From the NCBI RefSeq assembly GCF_008806975.1, contig NZ_CP031728.1:5063501-5127500 (forward strand): a stretch of 64,000 nucleotides of DNA. Direction: 5' to 3'. This DNA is from Cellvibrio sp. KY-GH-1. Lineage in GTDB: Bacteria; Pseudomonadota; Gammaproteobacteria; Pseudomonadales; Cellvibrionaceae. The stretch's first letter is position 1. Every line of letters starts with the position of its first letter. The position numbers and the translations under genes are program-made. Under the pieces are notes generated by a model, which saw only the letters and a list, made by a program, of their open reading frames with translations, was not told the origin of the DNA and ran no database searches. Below are positions 17,251 through 27,934 of this stretch, piece after piece.

Positions 17251-17272
17251 CGCTGAGTATTTTCACTCAGCG
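17251..17272 (+). other. Hairpin in the leader of the chemotaxis operon
   Basis: CGCTGAGT and ACTCAGCG form a perfect 8-bp stem with a six-base loop, followed by GGGGGCTTTT. It lies 124 bases before the first MCP gene. It could be a second terminator for upstream transcripts or a structured 5' leader. Confidence 0.4.
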
Positions 17273-17395
17273 GGGGGCTTTTGACACCTCCATAAACCCC
17301 GTCTATACCTAGAGAACCCTCCTGAGAGCAAAAGGCGCAGGGATTCTTACACAACGAGCCTGTGTTTTTGCGTTTGATATTGACGGACTAAACCA

Positions 17396-18622
17396 ATGAG
17401 TAATTACAACTATTCATCGCCAGCGACGAGTGCGGGCTCCCCCTTGATTGCGTCTGGAGCTGTAGGTGTGCTCGGGCTAATTACCTTGGGGTTAATTGCC
17501 AGTGCCAGTCTTTCCGTTATTTGGAAATTGCTACTAGTATTGATTGTGCTGGTGGCAGCTATTTACGCCGCGCTGCAAGTCTCCTCCGCATTAAAACGTG
17601 TTGCCGAGTTGCAACAGGAAGTCGAGCGCGCCCAAACGGCGCAACAGTTATCGCAAACCTATAAAGCGCTCTTGGAAAATTATCAGCACCTGCTGAAGGA
17701 TTTGTTGCCGATTTGGCAGCGCCAAACCGAATTGGCTCGCCACCAGCTGGAAAATAGTATTACAGAACTGGTGGGGCGTTTCTCGGATATTCACCAGCGT
17801 TTGCAAGCTGCGGTGGCTAGTTCTGCGACAACTGCCAGCAGCATGAAAGGTGATACCGGTTTGGGTGGTGTTATTCAATTCGCCAACACTGAGCTTGGCC
17901 ATATTACGCGCACGCTGCGTGCCGCCATGGAGCAGCGCGACGAACTCCTCACCGAAATCTCCGGGTTGTCAAAAATTACCGTCGAACTCAGCGGTATGAG
18001 TGCCGAAGTAGCGGGTATCGCATCGCAAACGAATTTACTTGCTTTGAATGCAGCAATTGAAGCGGCACGAGCAGGCGAGTATGGGCGTGGTTTTGCGGTA
18101 GTGGCAGATGAGGTGCGCACGCTTTCCACTCGCTCGGGTGAGACGGGTGCGCGTATTGGAAAACGCATTGAGCAAGTCAATTCTGCGCTGCAAACCACGC
18201 TCGACAGAACCACAGAATATGCCGCACAAGATAGTGATCGATTAAGTAAATCTGAAGGCGCCATCGCTCAAGTGCTTGATCAATTCCAAAACTCCAGCGA
18301 AAACATTTTGCAATCCGCGCACATCCTTGAGCAGGAAAGTGCGGCGGTGCAATCCAGTGTTGAAGAGGTATTGGTGAACTTGCAGTTTCAGGATCGTGTC
18401 AGTCAGATTTTAAGCCACGTTACCGATGACATGGAAAAACTGGTGGGCGCATTGGCTGATCAGGAAACACGTTTGCGTCACGGTGAGTCAGTCACACTTA
18501 TTGATATTCAGGAATGGCTGCGCGCCATCCAAAAAACCTATACCACGCTTGAGCAAGTGGACGTGCATCGCGGCTCGGCCCACTCCCAAACGCCCAGCAA
18601 TTCTGAAATTACGTTCTTCTAG
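17396..18622 (+). CDS. Methyl-accepting chemotaxis protein without a sensor domain
   Basis: 408 residues. Two adjacent hydrophobic helices (about 18-38 and 42-63) form a membrane hairpin with almost no periplasmic loop, then a coiled-coil region and the receptor signalling hairpin ([40 protein letters not shown]). There is no 4HB, Cache or PAS sensor. It may sense membrane state or a cytoplasmic partner, or act as an adaptor for the two full receptors downstream; these are inferences. First gene of the operon, nine bases before cheY. Confidence 0.88.
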   Translation: MSNYNYSSPATSAGSPLIASGAVGVLGLITLGLIASASLSVIWKLLLVLIVLVAAIYAALQVSSALKRVAELQQEVERAQTAQQLSQTYKALLENYQHLLKDLLPIWQRQTELARHQLENSITELVGRFSDIHQRLQAAVASSATTASSMKGDTGLGGVIQFANTELGHITRTLRAAMEQRDELLTEISGLSKITVELSGMSAEVAGIASQTNLLALNAAIEAARAGEYGRGFAVVADEVRTLSTRSGETGARIGKRIEQVNSALQTTLDRTTEYAAQDSDRLSKSEGAIAQVLDQFQNSSENILQSAHILEQESAAVQSSVEEVLVNLQFQDRVSQILSHVTDDMEKLVGALADQETRLRHGESVTLIDIQEWLRAIQKTYTTLEQVDVHRGSAHSQTPSNSEITFF

Positions 18623-18631
18623 GAGCATTGA

Positions 18632-18994
18632 ATGTCTAAAGTTATTTTGGTTGTCGATGATTCGGCCAGTGTGCGACAAGTGGTTGGTATTGCGTTGCGC
18701 GGGGCCGGGTACACAGTAGTAGAAGCCAGTGATGGAAAAGATGCGTTAGCTAAATTGGATGGGCAAAAGATTAATCTGGTAATTTCGGATGTGAATATGC
18801 CGAATATGGATGGCATTAGTTTTGTGAAAGAGATGAAACAAAAAGCTAATTACAAATTTACGCCGGTAATTATGCTCACAACTGAAGGTGCCGAGGAGAA
18901 AAAACGCGAAGGCCAGGCAGCTGGTGCCAAGGCCTGGATTGTAAAGCCTTTCCGTCCCGAACAGATGTTGCAAGCTGTTTCTATGCTGATTTAA
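18632..18994 (+). CDS. cheY: CheY response regulator
   Basis: 120 residues, a single receiver domain. Acidic pair Asp9-Asp10 in VVDDSASVR, phospho-acceptor Asp53 in ISDVNMPNMDG, conserved Thr in MLTTEG and Lys in IVKPFRPEQM. Takes phosphate from CheA and acts on a motor or other output. AGGAG precedes the ATG. Its place directly beside cheA indicates it is the dedicated output regulator of this array. Confidence 0.93.
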   Translation: MSKVILVVDDSASVRQVVGIALRGAGYTVVEASDGKDALAKLDGQKINLVISDVNMPNMDGISFVKEMKQKANYKFTPVIMLTTEGAEEKKREGQAAGAKAWIVKPFRPEQMLQAVSMLI

Positions 18995-19022
18995 CAGGAA
19001 TCATTTTACAAAGGTCAACGCT

Positions 19023-19322
19023 ATGAAGATCGAACGCAAAAAAAGCAAGGATACCTCGACACTCATATTTGAAGGCGAGTTGACTATCTATAACGTCAGT
19101 CAGTTGAAAGATGAGTTGTTTGCTGATTATGACAAGCTTGCCGACAAAATTGCGTTGGATTTGCATGCCGTCACTGAAATTGATACTGCTGGTGTCCAGC
19201 TGTTGTTGTTCGCGAAAAAGTTCTTCACCACCATTCATAAGTCAGTATTTATCACCAAGAGCAATGAGTCCGTAGAAAGTGTTTTGATTGCTCTGGATGT
19301 AAATACTCAATTCGCCCTTTAA
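19023..19322 (+). CDS. STAS-domain protein of the chemosensory operon
   Basis: 99 residues, one STAS domain (GELTIYNVSQLKDELFADYD; conserved loop LHAVTEIDTAGVQLLLFAKK). The usual phosphorylatable DSSG is DTAG here, with a threonine at the possible acceptor place. STAS proteins occur in several environmental che operons between cheY and cheA, where their role is poorly known; they may bind CheA or a phosphatase. Located 28 bases after cheY and 12 bases before cheA. Confidence 0.85.
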   Translation: MKIERKKSKDTSTLIFEGELTIYNVSQLKDELFADYDKLADKIALDLHAVTEIDTAGVQLLLFAKKFFTTIHKSVFITKSNESVESVLIALDVNTQFAL

Positions 19323-19334
19323 AGGAAGCCCGCT

Positions 19335-21536
19335 ATGAATCTTGATGGTGCCTTGCAGACATTCTTCGCCGAGGCGGAGGATCTATTGAACTCAATGGAG
19401 GCCGCCTTATTGCGTTTGGATGAGGGCGAAAAGGATATGGAAACCATTAACGAAATTTTTCGTGCGGCCCATACCATTAAAGGCTCCGCGGGTTTGTTTG
19501 GGCTAAATGACATAGTTAGCTTCACGCACATTGTAGAAAATGTGCTGGATCGCGCGCGTGATGAAAAAATTGTCATCACCGGCGATCTGCTCAGCATTTT
19601 GCTTCCGTGCCGCGACCATATTGCGGTACTGGTAGAAAATGCCATGCATGAACAAGCCAATGATGAAGCCTGTTTGGCGCAAGGTAAAACCCTGTTGGCC
19701 GCACTCAACCCCTGGTTGGAAGAGTCTACTGCGTCCAATGCAACGGCTACAGCATCGTCTAAATCTATCGCACAAGCACCCAGTGGCAATGAGCCAATTA
19801 CTGATAGAGATTCCTGGCATATCTCTGTGCGTTTTGGTCCGGATTTGCTGCGCAATGGCATGGATCCGTTTTCAATTTTGCGTTTTTTGCGCACGCTCGG
19901 TGACATCACGCATATCACCACGATTACCGACCATCTGCCTGAATTTAATGATTTCGATCCTGAACAACTGTATCTGGGCTTTGAAATCACCTTGAGTAGT
20001 GCTGCAAGCCAGCAACAAATTGAAGATGCATTTATGTTCGTGCGTGAAGATTCTGACATCAGAATTATTCCGCCGCGCAGCAATATTGAAGCCTTCGTTA
20101 ATTTAATTAACTCCTTGCCAGAAAATTCCCAGAGGCTTGGGGAAATGTTAGTGAAAAGTCACGCGATTAGTTATCAAGAGCTGGAAGCCGCATTAGCTAC
20201 CCAAAAAAGCCAGGCTAAGGCGCTAGGTAAGGTAGAAATGCTCGGCGATATATTAATTGAAGATCAGGCGATAGCGCCTGAAATAGTGAGTGCGGCACTT
20301 GATAAGCAGAAAAAAAATAGTGAGAAAAAATCCAGCGCTGAAAATCGCTTTATACGTGTCGATGCCGAACGCCTGGATAAATTAATTAATCTCATTGGCG
20401 AGCTGGTCATTAATCGCCAGCGGGTTGATTTGCTCGCTTCCAAAATGGGTAACCCCACTTTAATAGAGGCGGTTACTTCGATGGGGAATTTTACCGAAGC
20501 GATTCGCGATGCTGCTCTAACGTTACGCATGGTTCCTATCGGAGATACTTTCCAAAAATTCAAACGCGTAGTGCGCGATACCGCAAAATCGCTTAATAAA
20601 GAAATTGAGTTGGAAATTGAAGGTGCGGAAACCGAACTGGATAGATCCATGGTGGAAAAGTTGAATGATCCGCTCATGCATATTGTGCGCAATGCGATGG
20701 ATCACGGCATTGAGGCGATTGCTGTGCGTCAATCGCGGAACAAGCCGGACACCGGCACCATAAAACTCACGGCGCGCCATGACGCCGGCAATATCGTGAT
20801 TGGTATTCACGATGACGGCGGTGGCTTGGATGTCGAAAAAATTCGCAAGAAAGCCGTTGCCAATGGCTTGCTTGAAGAAGGTGTTCACCTGAGTCGCCAG
20901 GAACTATTTCAGTTGATTTTCCATCCCGGTTTATCTACCGCGGAGCAGGTTACTAATCTCTCTGGACGCGGTGTTGGTATGGATGTGGTTAAGCGCAATA
21001 TTGAAGAGTTGCAAGGTGGTATTGAAATCGAAAGTGAAATGGGCGTGGGCACCAGTTTAAGTATTCGCCTTCCGCTTACCTTGGCAATTATTGATGGCTT
21101 CCATGTCACTGCAGGCCATATCGATTTTATCGTGCCACAAAACACAATTCTGGAATGCGTGGATTTAAATTCACTCATTCATGTGCAAGGGCAAAACTGT
21201 GTAAATTTGCGCGGTGATCAAGTTCCCTACATTCGTTTGCGGGAAATATTTTCGCTGCAACCTAAAGATCACAGCCGTGAAAAAATTGTCGTGGTGCAAT
21301 TCGGTGAAAAGCGCGCGGGCATAGTAGTGGATGAGTTGCATGGTGAAATTCAAACAGTGGTAAAACCAATGGGGCCAATCTTCCAGGCACTCAAAGGCAT
21401 CGGCGGGTCAAGTCTTTTAGGCACAGGGGCAGTTGCGTTGATTCTGGATATCCAGCAGCTAATTGGCTTTGCCATTAGTCGCGAACACATACGCAATAAC
21501 GCCTTTGCGGTGAATATTCAGGAGCAGGAACAATGA
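19335..21536 (+). CDS. cheA: Chemotaxis histidine kinase CheA
   Basis: 733 residues. Hpt (P1) domain with phospho-His46 in RAAHTIKGSAGLFG; a middle region with a conserved module (RFGPDLLRNGMDPFSILRFL) that appears in CheA proteins of this class; dimerisation helices (ERLDKLINLIGELVINRQRV); HATPase with N box DPLMHIVRNAMDHGIE and G boxes DDGGGLD and GRGVGMDVV; and a CheW-like C-terminal domain. Autophosphorylates under receptor control and donates to CheY and CheB. AGGAAG lies before the ATG; the stop overlaps cheW by four bases (ATGA). Confidence 0.96.
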   Translation: MNLDGALQTFFAEAEDLLNSMEAALLRLDEGEKDMETINEIFRAAHTIKGSAGLFGLNDIVSFTHIVENVLDRARDEKIVITGDLLSILLPCRDHIAVLVENAMHEQANDEACLAQGKTLLAALNPWLEESTASNATATASSKSIAQAPSGNEPITDRDSWHISVRFGPDLLRNGMDPFSILRFLRTLGDITHITTITDHLPEFNDFDPEQLYLGFEITLSSAASQQQIEDAFMFVREDSDIRIIPPRSNIEAFVNLINSLPENSQRLGEMLVKSHAISYQELEAALATQKSQAKALGKVEMLGDILIEDQAIAPEIVSAALDKQKKNSEKKSSAENRFIRVDAERLDKLINLIGELVINRQRVDLLASKMGNPTLIEAVTSMGNFTEAIRDAALTLRMVPIGDTFQKFKRVVRDTAKSLNKEIELEIEGAETELDRSMVEKLNDPLMHIVRNAMDHGIEAIAVRQSRNKPDTGTIKLTARHDAGNIVIGIHDDGGGLDVEKIRKKAVANGLLEEGVHLSRQELFQLIFHPGLSTAEQVTNLSGRGVGMDVVKRNIEELQGGIEIESEMGVGTSLSIRLPLTLAIIDGFHVTAGHIDFIVPQNTILECVDLNSLIHVQGQNCVNLRGDQVPYIRLREIFSLQPKDHSREKIVVVQFGEKRAGIVVDELHGEIQTVVKPMGPIFQALKGIGGSSLLGTGAVALILDIQQLIGFAISREHIRNNAFAVNIQEQEQ

Positions 21537-22042
21537 ACCAGGCTAGTAAACACAAGAAGTCCGGACTGCCGGAAGTGATTAAACAATACCTGACTTTTCG
21601 TATTGGCAATGAACACTATGGACTGGAGCTGTCGCAGACGCGTGAAATAATTGAATACAGCGGTATCACCGAAGTGCCGTTAATGCCCAACTTTTTACGC
21701 GGCGTCATTAACCTGCGCGGCGAAGTGGTGCCGGTAATTGATCTGGCGGTGAGACTAGGGCGCAAGCCGATTGAAGTGCAAAAACGTACCTGCATTATTG
21801 TGGTTGAGTTGCAAAACAATGAGCAAAACCATGTGTTGGGTTTGCTTGCCGATGCAGTGAGTGAAGTAATCGAAATGGATGACGAAAACATTGAAGATGC
21901 CCCTTCCTTTGGAGCCAATATCCGCGCCGAGTTTATTCAAGGTATTGCCAAGCGCGATGACGAGTTTGTGGTGTTGCTGGATGCAAATAATGCCTTGTCC
22001 ATTCGTGAGCTGGCTCATTTAGTGGAAGCCCAGTTGCAATAA
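21533..22042 (+). CDS. cheW: Chemotaxis coupling protein CheW
   Basis: 169 residues, one CheW domain: LTFRIGNEHYGLELSQTREI, the receptor/kinase-binding core PNFLRGVINLRGEVVPVIDL, and GLLADAVSEVIEM. It couples the receptors to CheA. Overlaps the cheA stop codon, so it is translationally coupled. Confidence 0.95.
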   Translation: MNQASKHKKSGLPEVIKQYLTFRIGNEHYGLELSQTREIIEYSGITEVPLMPNFLRGVINLRGEVVPVIDLAVRLGRKPIEVQKRTCIIVVELQNNEQNHVLGLLADAVSEVIEMDDENIEDAPSFGANIRAEFIQGIAKRDDEFVVLLDANNALSIRELAHLVEAQLQ

Positions 22043-22069
22043 CCTGACTCCAATTGTGAGGGATTTATT

Positions 22070-23737
22070 GTGTTATCCAATTTGACATTAAAGTTTAAAA
22101 TTCTCTTGTTGAGCGCCCTGGTGATTCTAGGTTTGTGTTTGCTAGGTGGTTCGGCTTATTTTCAAATCCGTCAGTTCAATGCCATTGTTGCTGAAACCAA
22201 TCTGCATGTGCAGCGTCGCTCGGATATTCTGGTTGAAATTCAGGAGTCGGCAATTAGTTTTAAAACCCAGGTACAGGAATGGAGAAATATTCTGATTCGT
22301 GGTAATGATCCCGATCGGTTTACAAAGCATGTGGATGGCTTTAGCCAGGCGGAAAAGATTGTGCAAGAGCACCTTTCTAACGCGATCACATTACAAAAGG
22401 AAGAAGGAGTTTCTTCTGATATTACAGAGAAACTAAAAGCTGAGCATGAAAAATTAGGCAGGAATTATCGCGAGGCGTTAAAGCGATTCGATCAAAAAGA
22501 CCCGGGCACGGGGATGGTAGTGGATAGATCGGTGAGTGGTATGGATCGCGCCACTGCGTCCCAAATGGAAGAGTTGGCTGCAGCAACTTCCGCTGGCTTT
22601 GAAAATTATCTGCTGGAGTCTGATAAAAAAAATCAGTCGGTCTACAAAACAACAGTCAGTATTCTTGTTGTTATTTGCGTTGCCGCGTCTGCAGTAATTG
22701 TTGGTGCTATGGCATTTATTTTTCGCGATATGTTTAAAACCCTGGGTGGCGAGCCAGCCTACACCGCCGATGTGGTATCACAGGTGGCCAATGGATTTCT
22801 CAATATCGAGATTCAGCTTAAACAAGGCGATCAGACCTCATTGCTTGCCAGTGTAGAAAATATGCGTAAACAGCTGGCGGAAATCATTGGCGAAGTCTGT
22901 AGTTCTGCGGATGCCTTGTCGTCCGCCTCTGAAGAAGTGAACGCTACGGCGCAATCACTGGCGAAAGGTGCGTCCGTTCAGGCGGCGAGTGTTGAAGAAA
23001 CCTCTGCCTCGATGGAGCAAATGTCTGCGTCTATTTCACAAAACACCGAAAACGCAAAAATAACCGATGGCATGGCTCAGAAAGCCGCGCGCGAGGCGGC
23101 GAGCGGTGGCGAAGCGGTAATGGGTACTGTGGAAGCCATGCAAAAAATTGCCGAGCGTATTAGCGTGATTGACGACATTGCCTATCAAACCAATTTGCTT
23201 GCTTTAAATGCCGCTATTGAAGCGGGGCGTGCAGGTGAACACGGGCGCGGTTTTGCGGTAGTAGCGTCGGAAGTGCGCAAGCTTGCTGAGCGAAGCCAGG
23301 TCGCGGCGCAAGAAATAGGAACTCTTGCCCTGGATACCGTTAAGCGCGCAGAAATGGCTGGCACCATGCTCAATGAAATGGTCCCGGCAATTCGCAAAAC
23401 AGCGGATTTGGTGCAGGAAATTTCGGCGGCGTCAGCGGAGCAAAATTCTGGTGTGGCGCAAATTAACGGTGCAATTGGGCAGGTGAGTCAAACGATGCAG
23501 CAAAATGCAGCGGCCTCTGAAGAATTGAGTTCTACTTCTGAGGAGATGAGCACCCAGGCAATTCGCTTGCAGGAGTCTATGACCTATTTCAAGTTGCAAT
23601 CTGAAGCGGCCAACAGTTCATTTAAAAAGCCGGCAGCAAAAATTTCCACCAAACCATCAAATACCGGCAGCAAGAGGAAAGATACAAAGCCATCAACGGA
23701 TGATGATCTGGATAAAAATTTTGTGCGTTACAGTTAA
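22070..23737 (+). CDS. Methyl-accepting chemotaxis protein (sister receptor 1)
   Basis: 555 residues from a GTG at 22070 with TGAGGGA at 22056-22062. Membrane helix 1 at about 9-29, a periplasmic helical domain of about 165 residues (4HB-like), membrane helix 2 at about 195-218, a HAMP-like segment after the [12 protein letters not shown] motif, and a full signalling domain ([39 protein letters not shown]). The last residues are [12 protein letters not shown], nearly the same as in the next receptor and unlike the usual WExF CheR-binding pentapeptide. Its signalling domain is very close to that of the next gene, pointing to tandem duplication. An 8-bp inverted repeat (23737-23744, 23760-23767) follows the stop. 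Confidence 0.92.
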   Translation: MLSNLTLKFKILLLSALVILGLCLLGGSAYFQIRQFNAIVAETNLHVQRRSDILVEIQESAISFKTQVQEWRNILIRGNDPDRFTKHVDGFSQAEKIVQEHLSNAITLQKEEGVSSDITEKLKAEHEKLGRNYREALKRFDQKDPGTGMVVDRSVSGMDRATASQMEELAAATSAGFENYLLESDKKNQSVYKTTVSILVVICVAASAVIVGAMAFIFRDMFKTLGGEPAYTADVVSQVANGFLNIEIQLKQGDQTSLLASVENMRKQLAEIIGEVCSSADALSSASEEVNATAQSLAKGASVQAASVEETSASMEQMSASISQNTENAKITDGMAQKAAREAASGGEAVMGTVEAMQKIAERISVIDDIAYQTNLLALNAAIEAGRAGEHGRGFAVVASEVRKLAERSQVAAQEIGTLALDTVKRAEMAGTMLNEMVPAIRKTADLVQEISAASAEQNSGVAQINGAIGQVSQTMQQNAAASEELSSTSEEMSTQAIRLQESMTYFKLQSEAANSSFKKPAAKISTKPSNTGSKRKDTKPSTDDDLDKNFVRYS

Positions 23738-23798
23738 TGCTCGATAGTTTCATGGGGTTTCGAGCATATTAGATTAATGGATATATATGGAGTTAAAC

Positions 23799-25430
23799 AT
23801 GACAGTCGCCAAAAAAATGTTGTTGCTGGTATCTACTGCATTATTGGGCATTATTATTCTCGCAGGGGCGGCCCAGGTTCAGATTAATACCGTATTTGAA
23901 CAAACCAATTACAGCAATGAAAACGTGATTCCGAGTATGCAGTTGTTGGCGGATATTCAAAGCAATATCTATCGTTACCGGATTCGTTTGAGTCGCTTTG
24001 TATTAAATACAGACACTGCGCAAACAGAGAAGCTGGAGTCAGATTTAAACAAGGCGATGAATGATGCGAATGTAGGATTAAAAAAATACGAGTCGATGTT
24101 GGCGGATGCTCGCGATAAAGAATTGTTAGCGGAAAATAAAAAATATTTTGATAGCTTTATGGGGCAAATGCCGGCGATTTTGGCGGCAACCAAGAAAGGC
24201 CAAACAGATGTTGCCCTGTCTTTGATGGAAAAGTCAGGGGATGATGCAAGATCACTGGCAACGGCGTTGGAAACCCATTCGGCTTACAATACTGAAATTG
24301 CGGAAAGTGCAAAAAAAACCGCGTTGGCGACCAAATATAATGCAGCGGTTTTGTCGATAGTTATCGCTGCTGTGACTTTGCTTGCTATTGCGTTAATAGG
24401 CTTTCTCATTACCCGAAACTTGCTTCGTCAACTTGGCGGGGAGCCGGACTACGCGGCTGCGGTAGTTGCGAAAATCGCGGCAGGGGATTTAACACAACAG
24501 GTCAACACAAAAGTTGGTGATTCAACCAGCATGCTGGCGGCGATTCGTGAGATGTCGACTAGTTTGTCGCAAGTGCTAGGCGAGGTAAGAAGTTCAGCGG
24601 ATGCCTTGGCGTCGGCATCGGAAGAGGTAAATGCAACGGCGCAATCCTTGGCAAAAGGCGCTTCTGTGCAGGCGGCTAGTGTGGAAGAAACTTCTGCATC
24701 CATGGAGCAAATGTCTGCATCTATTATGCAAAATAATGAGAACGCGAGCATCACCGATGGTATGGCGCAGCGAGCGGCGGCCGATGCAGCAACAGGTGGC
24801 AGCGCCGTAGCAAGCACCGTGGAGGCGATGCAAAAAATTGCCGATCGTATCAGTGTGATTGATGACATTGCTTACCAAACCAATTTACTTGCGCTTAATG
24901 CTGCCATTGAAGCAGGGCGTGCGGGTGAGCATGGGCGTGGTTTCGCCGTTGTAGCATCTGAAGTGCGCAAGCTAGCGGAGCGCAGTCAGGTTGCTGCACA
25001 GGAGATTGGCTCACTCGCCGGAGAAACGGTGAGCAAGGCGGATAACGCCGGTAAGCTCTTACAGGAAATGGTTCCGAGTATTCGCAAAACTGCCGATCTG
25101 GTGCAGGAGATTTCGGCGGCGTCTTCCGAGCAAACCGCAGGGGTTAATCAAATTAATGCAGCTATCGGTCAGGTCAGTCAGACCATGCAGCAAAATGCGG
25201 CGGCGGCGGAAGAATTAAGTTCTACTTCCGAAGAGTTAAGTTCCCAGGCGATGCGACTTCAAGAGGCGGTGAGCTATTTCACCTTGTCGGTTGACGACAA
25301 TCGCAATTCCACTACACGTAATTTCCGACAATCCAGTGCTTCACCTGCGCCGGCGCGCGCGCGCAAAACTACGCAGCATTCCGCCGCCAGCGATGATGAT
25401 TTGGATAAGGACTTTGTGCGCTATACCTGA
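23799..25430 (+). CDS. Methyl-accepting chemotaxis protein (sister receptor 2)
   Basis: 543 residues from the ATG at 23799, preferred because GGAG lies at 23789-23792; an in-frame ATG at 23787 has no ribosome site. Same layout as the preceding receptor: membrane helix, helical periplasmic domain with a 4HB-like pattern ([32 protein letters not shown]), second membrane helix, [15 protein letters not shown] linker and a signalling domain almost identical to its neighbour. The periplasmic parts differ clearly, so the two probably sense different ligands through one array. C-terminal tail [12 protein letters not shown]. Confidence 0.92.
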   Translation: MTVAKKMLLLVSTALLGIIILAGAAQVQINTVFEQTNYSNENVIPSMQLLADIQSNIYRYRIRLSRFVLNTDTAQTEKLESDLNKAMNDANVGLKKYESMLADARDKELLAENKKYFDSFMGQMPAILAATKKGQTDVALSLMEKSGDDARSLATALETHSAYNTEIAESAKKTALATKYNAAVLSIVIAAVTLLAIALIGFLITRNLLRQLGGEPDYAAAVVAKIAAGDLTQQVNTKVGDSTSMLAAIREMSTSLSQVLGEVRSSADALASASEEVNATAQSLAKGASVQAASVEETSASMEQMSASIMQNNENASITDGMAQRAAADAATGGSAVASTVEAMQKIADRISVIDDIAYQTNLLALNAAIEAGRAGEHGRGFAVVASEVRKLAERSQVAAQEIGSLAGETVSKADNAGKLLQEMVPSIRKTADLVQEISAASSEQTAGVNQINAAIGQVSQTMQQNAAAAEELSSTSEELSSQAMRLQEAVSYFTLSVDDNRNSTTRNFRQSSASPAPARARKTTQHSAASDDDLDKDFVRYT

Positions 25431-25487
25431 TTTGCACAGTAGGTACGTTAGCATTGGACGAGATGATTACCCGGAAATCAGGCGTTT

Positions 25488-26309
25488 ATGACTACTGAAA
25501 ATGCAACACCCATTCCGTCGGACAAAGAGTTTCAGCTGTTCCAGCAACTGATTCAGGACAAGCTGGGGATTTTTCTGCCGGCGCAAAAAAAGGCTTTGCT
25601 CAGCAACCGTTTGTGGAAACGACTGCAGGCGTGCGATGCAAAAGGTTTTGGTGAATATTATCGCTTTATTCAAAGCCCGCAGGGCAGAAGCGAGCTAAGC
25701 ACGGCGTTGGAATTAATCACTACTAACGAAACGTATTTTTTCCGCGAGCAAAAACATTTCGATTATTTGCAAGAAGAGGTGTTGCCCAATTATCGGCTTG
25801 GGCAAAATTTTCGGGTGTGGAGCGCCGCTTCATCAACAGGCGAAGAACCTTATAGCATTGCGATGGTGTTACAAGATCGCTGTAACTGTGACTGGGAATT
25901 ACTCTGTTCTGATGTAAATCGCACGGTTGTCGAGCAGGCCAAAATCGGGATTTATCCGGAAACTCGTGTGCGCAATATTCCGCCGCAGTATTTGCGCCGT
26001 TTTTGTCGTAAGGGCGTGGGGCCCCAAGCGGGCAATGTACGGGTAAATGCAGAGCTGCGTCAGGCAGTGCAATTTTTTACACTCAACCTGCACGAAGATT
26101 TTCCCGACATTGGCAAGTTTGATTTGGTGTTTTTGCGCAATGTATTAATTTATTTTGAAAACGACAACAAGACTAAAATTTTGGATCGCATTGCTGACAA
26201 GATGCTACCGGGCGGTACCTTGTTTGTCGGGCATTCAGAAAGTTTGCACGGTATTAGTTCTCGCTTTGTACCAGTCAAGCCGGCTATTTATCGTTTGACC
26301 GGGCGTTAA
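25488..26309 (+). CDS. cheR: Chemotaxis protein methyltransferase CheR
   Basis: 273 residues. N-terminal helical domain, then the SAM-dependent methyltransferase domain: NETYFFREQKHFDYL, the SAM loop WSAASSTGEEPYSIAM, LCSDVNRTVVEQA, and FLRNVLIYFEN. Methylates receptor glutamates for adaptation. It sits directly after the two receptors and before cheD and cheB, so this operon encodes its own adaptation system. Confidence 0.95.
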   Translation: MTTENATPIPSDKEFQLFQQLIQDKLGIFLPAQKKALLSNRLWKRLQACDAKGFGEYYRFIQSPQGRSELSTALELITTNETYFFREQKHFDYLQEEVLPNYRLGQNFRVWSAASSTGEEPYSIAMVLQDRCNCDWELLCSDVNRTVVEQAKIGIYPETRVRNIPPQYLRRFCRKGVGPQAGNVRVNAELRQAVQFFTLNLHEDFPDIGKFDLVFLRNVLIYFENDNKTKILDRIADKMLPGGTLFVGHSESLHGISSRFVPVKPAIYRLTGR

Positions 26310-26312
26310 TAA

Positions 26313-26810
26313 ATGATCGCTGTTCCCGAGCTAAAACCACTTCACAGCATCCACCCGGGTGAGTGGTACTTTGGTGTGGAGTTCGAACGCTTGCATACCG
26401 TGTTGGGGTCTTGCGTGGCATTAACAGCCTGGCATCCCCGTTTGAAAATTGGGGGGCTATGCCATTATCTGCTTGCCAAATCAGCGGAACACAAAACAGC
26501 GGAACACAAACCGGTGGAGCGCGATTGCCGCTACGCGGTTTTTGCTCTGGAGCAAATGAAAATGGCCATGCAGTCGTTTGCTAATCCTGATGAATTCGAA
26601 TTGGGACTATTTGGTGGTGGCGATATGTTTGCTTTTTCTACGCCTACCTCAATCGGTACGGACAATATTCGCTATGCGCAGCAATGGCTTGCGCGCGAGA
26701 AATTGCAGGCGCGACATGTGGATGTGGGGGGTACCATATCGCGATCTTTGACGCTGGTAATACCTACTGGTGAAGTGCAGGTAAAACATTATCAAATGAA
26801 TCCCGAATGA
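26313..26810 (+). CDS. cheD: Chemoreceptor glutamine deamidase CheD
   Basis: 165 residues. Catalytic Cys34 in TVLGSCVALTAW and His51 in KIGGLCHYLL, with the FGGGDMF and GGTISRSLTL motifs of the family. Deamidates receptor glutamines and can bind CheC-type phosphatases. It begins three bases after the cheR stop. A small tandem duplication of 14-15 bases (26482-26495 and 26497-26510) inserts AEHKT-AEHKP into the loop after the catalytic histidine. Confidence 0.93.
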   Translation: MIAVPELKPLHSIHPGEWYFGVEFERLHTVLGSCVALTAWHPRLKIGGLCHYLLAKSAEHKTAEHKPVERDCRYAVFALEQMKMAMQSFANPDEFELGLFGGGDMFAFSTPTSIGTDNIRYAQQWLAREKLQARHVDVGGTISRSLTLVIPTGEVQVKHYQMNPE

Positions 26811-26887
26811 ACTGTTGAAAAGCAACGCTTATCGACAATACTTGGTGAAGCGCAATAGCGCCAGCCCTTGGTAAAAGTTGAGATGCT

Positions 26888-27934
26888 ATGACTATTAATG
26901 TGTTGGTAGTAGATGATTCAGCGGTGGTGCGCCAAGTGCTTAGCGGTGTACTGAATGAAGCACCGGACATAACAGTTTATGCCACGGCATCTGACCCTAT
27001 TTTTGCGCAGCAGCAGATGCAAAAAAAATGGCCGGATGTTGTTTTGCTGGATATTGAAATGCCGCGGATGGATGGCCTGACCTTTTTGCGTCACTTGATG
27101 CAAGAGCGACCAACTCCGGTAATCATTTGCTCGTCATTGGCAGAGAAGGGTGCTGAACTAACCCTGCAAGCGCTGGCAGCCGGGGCGATAGATATAATTA
27201 CCAAGCCGCAATTGGGCGTGAAAGATTTTTTATTGGAAGCCAAGCACCTGCTCTGGCAAACCGTGCGCGGCGCAGCCGGTGCCCATGTGTCGCGGCGCAG
27301 CCATACGATAGAAACAAAACAGGTTACACCGGTTGTTCCAGTATCTGATTTGGTGACCATGACCGCGACTACCGACACAATTATTGTGATAGGTACTTCC
27401 ACGGGCGGCACCCAGGCGCTGGAAGAGGTGTTGAGCAAAATTCCTCGCACCTGCCCGGGAATTGCCGTTGTACAGCATATGCCTGAAAAGTTCACCGCCG
27501 CCTTTGCCAAGCGTTTGGACGGGTTGTGCGAGGTAGATGTAAAAGAAGCTGAGTCGGGGGATCGCTTGATTCCCGGGCGGGTATTGATTGCGCCGGGCGG
27601 GCATCATCTGGAAGTGCAGCGCTCCGGTGCGCAATACATTGCCAAGGTATTTCGCGGGCCGAGTGTTAATCGGCACTGCCCTTCGGTGGATGTATTATTT
27701 CGCTCGGCGGCTCGCTCGGCGGGGCGCAATGCAATGGGAATTATTATGACGGGTATGGGGGATGATGGTGCCAGGGGATTATTGGAAATGCGTCAGGTAG
27801 GTTGCAGAACTATTGCGCAGGATGAGCAGTCCTGTGTGGTATTTGGTATGCCCAAGGAGGCCATCAATATGGGGGCTGCAAAAGAAATTATGCCTTTATC
27901 GCAAATTCCAACGGTCCTGGGGGCCAGGCTATGA
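26888..27934 (+). CDS. cheB: Chemotaxis methylesterase CheB
   Basis: 348 residues. Receiver domain with Asp in [15 protein letters not shown], linker, and the methylesterase domain with the catalytic triad: Ser in [15 protein letters not shown], His in [17 protein letters not shown] and Asp in [15 protein letters not shown]. Removes methyl groups from receptors when phosphorylated by CheA. The stop overlaps the next start as ATGA. Confidence 0.95.
   Translation: MTINVLVVDDSAVVRQVLSGVLNEAPDITVYATASDPIFAQQQMQKKWPDVVLLDIEMPRMDGLTFLRHLMQERPTPVIICSSLAEKGAELTLQALAAGAIDIITKPQLGVKDFLLEAKHLLWQTVRGAAGAHVSRRSHTIETKQVTPVVPVSDLVTMTATTDTIIVIGTSTGGTQALEEVLSKIPRTCPGIAVVQHMPEKFTAAFAKRLDGLCEVDVKEAESGDRLIPGRVLIAPGGHHLEVQRSGAQYIAKVFRGPSVNRHCPSVDVLFRSAARSAGRNAMGIIMTGMGDDGARGLLEMRQVGCRTIAQDEQSCVVFGMPKEAINMGAAKEIMPLSQIPTVLGARL

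Noticed and set aside
19319..20083. 254-codon antisense frame in cheA
   Set aside because: The sense strand encodes the conserved Hpt domain; the antisense product resembles nothing.
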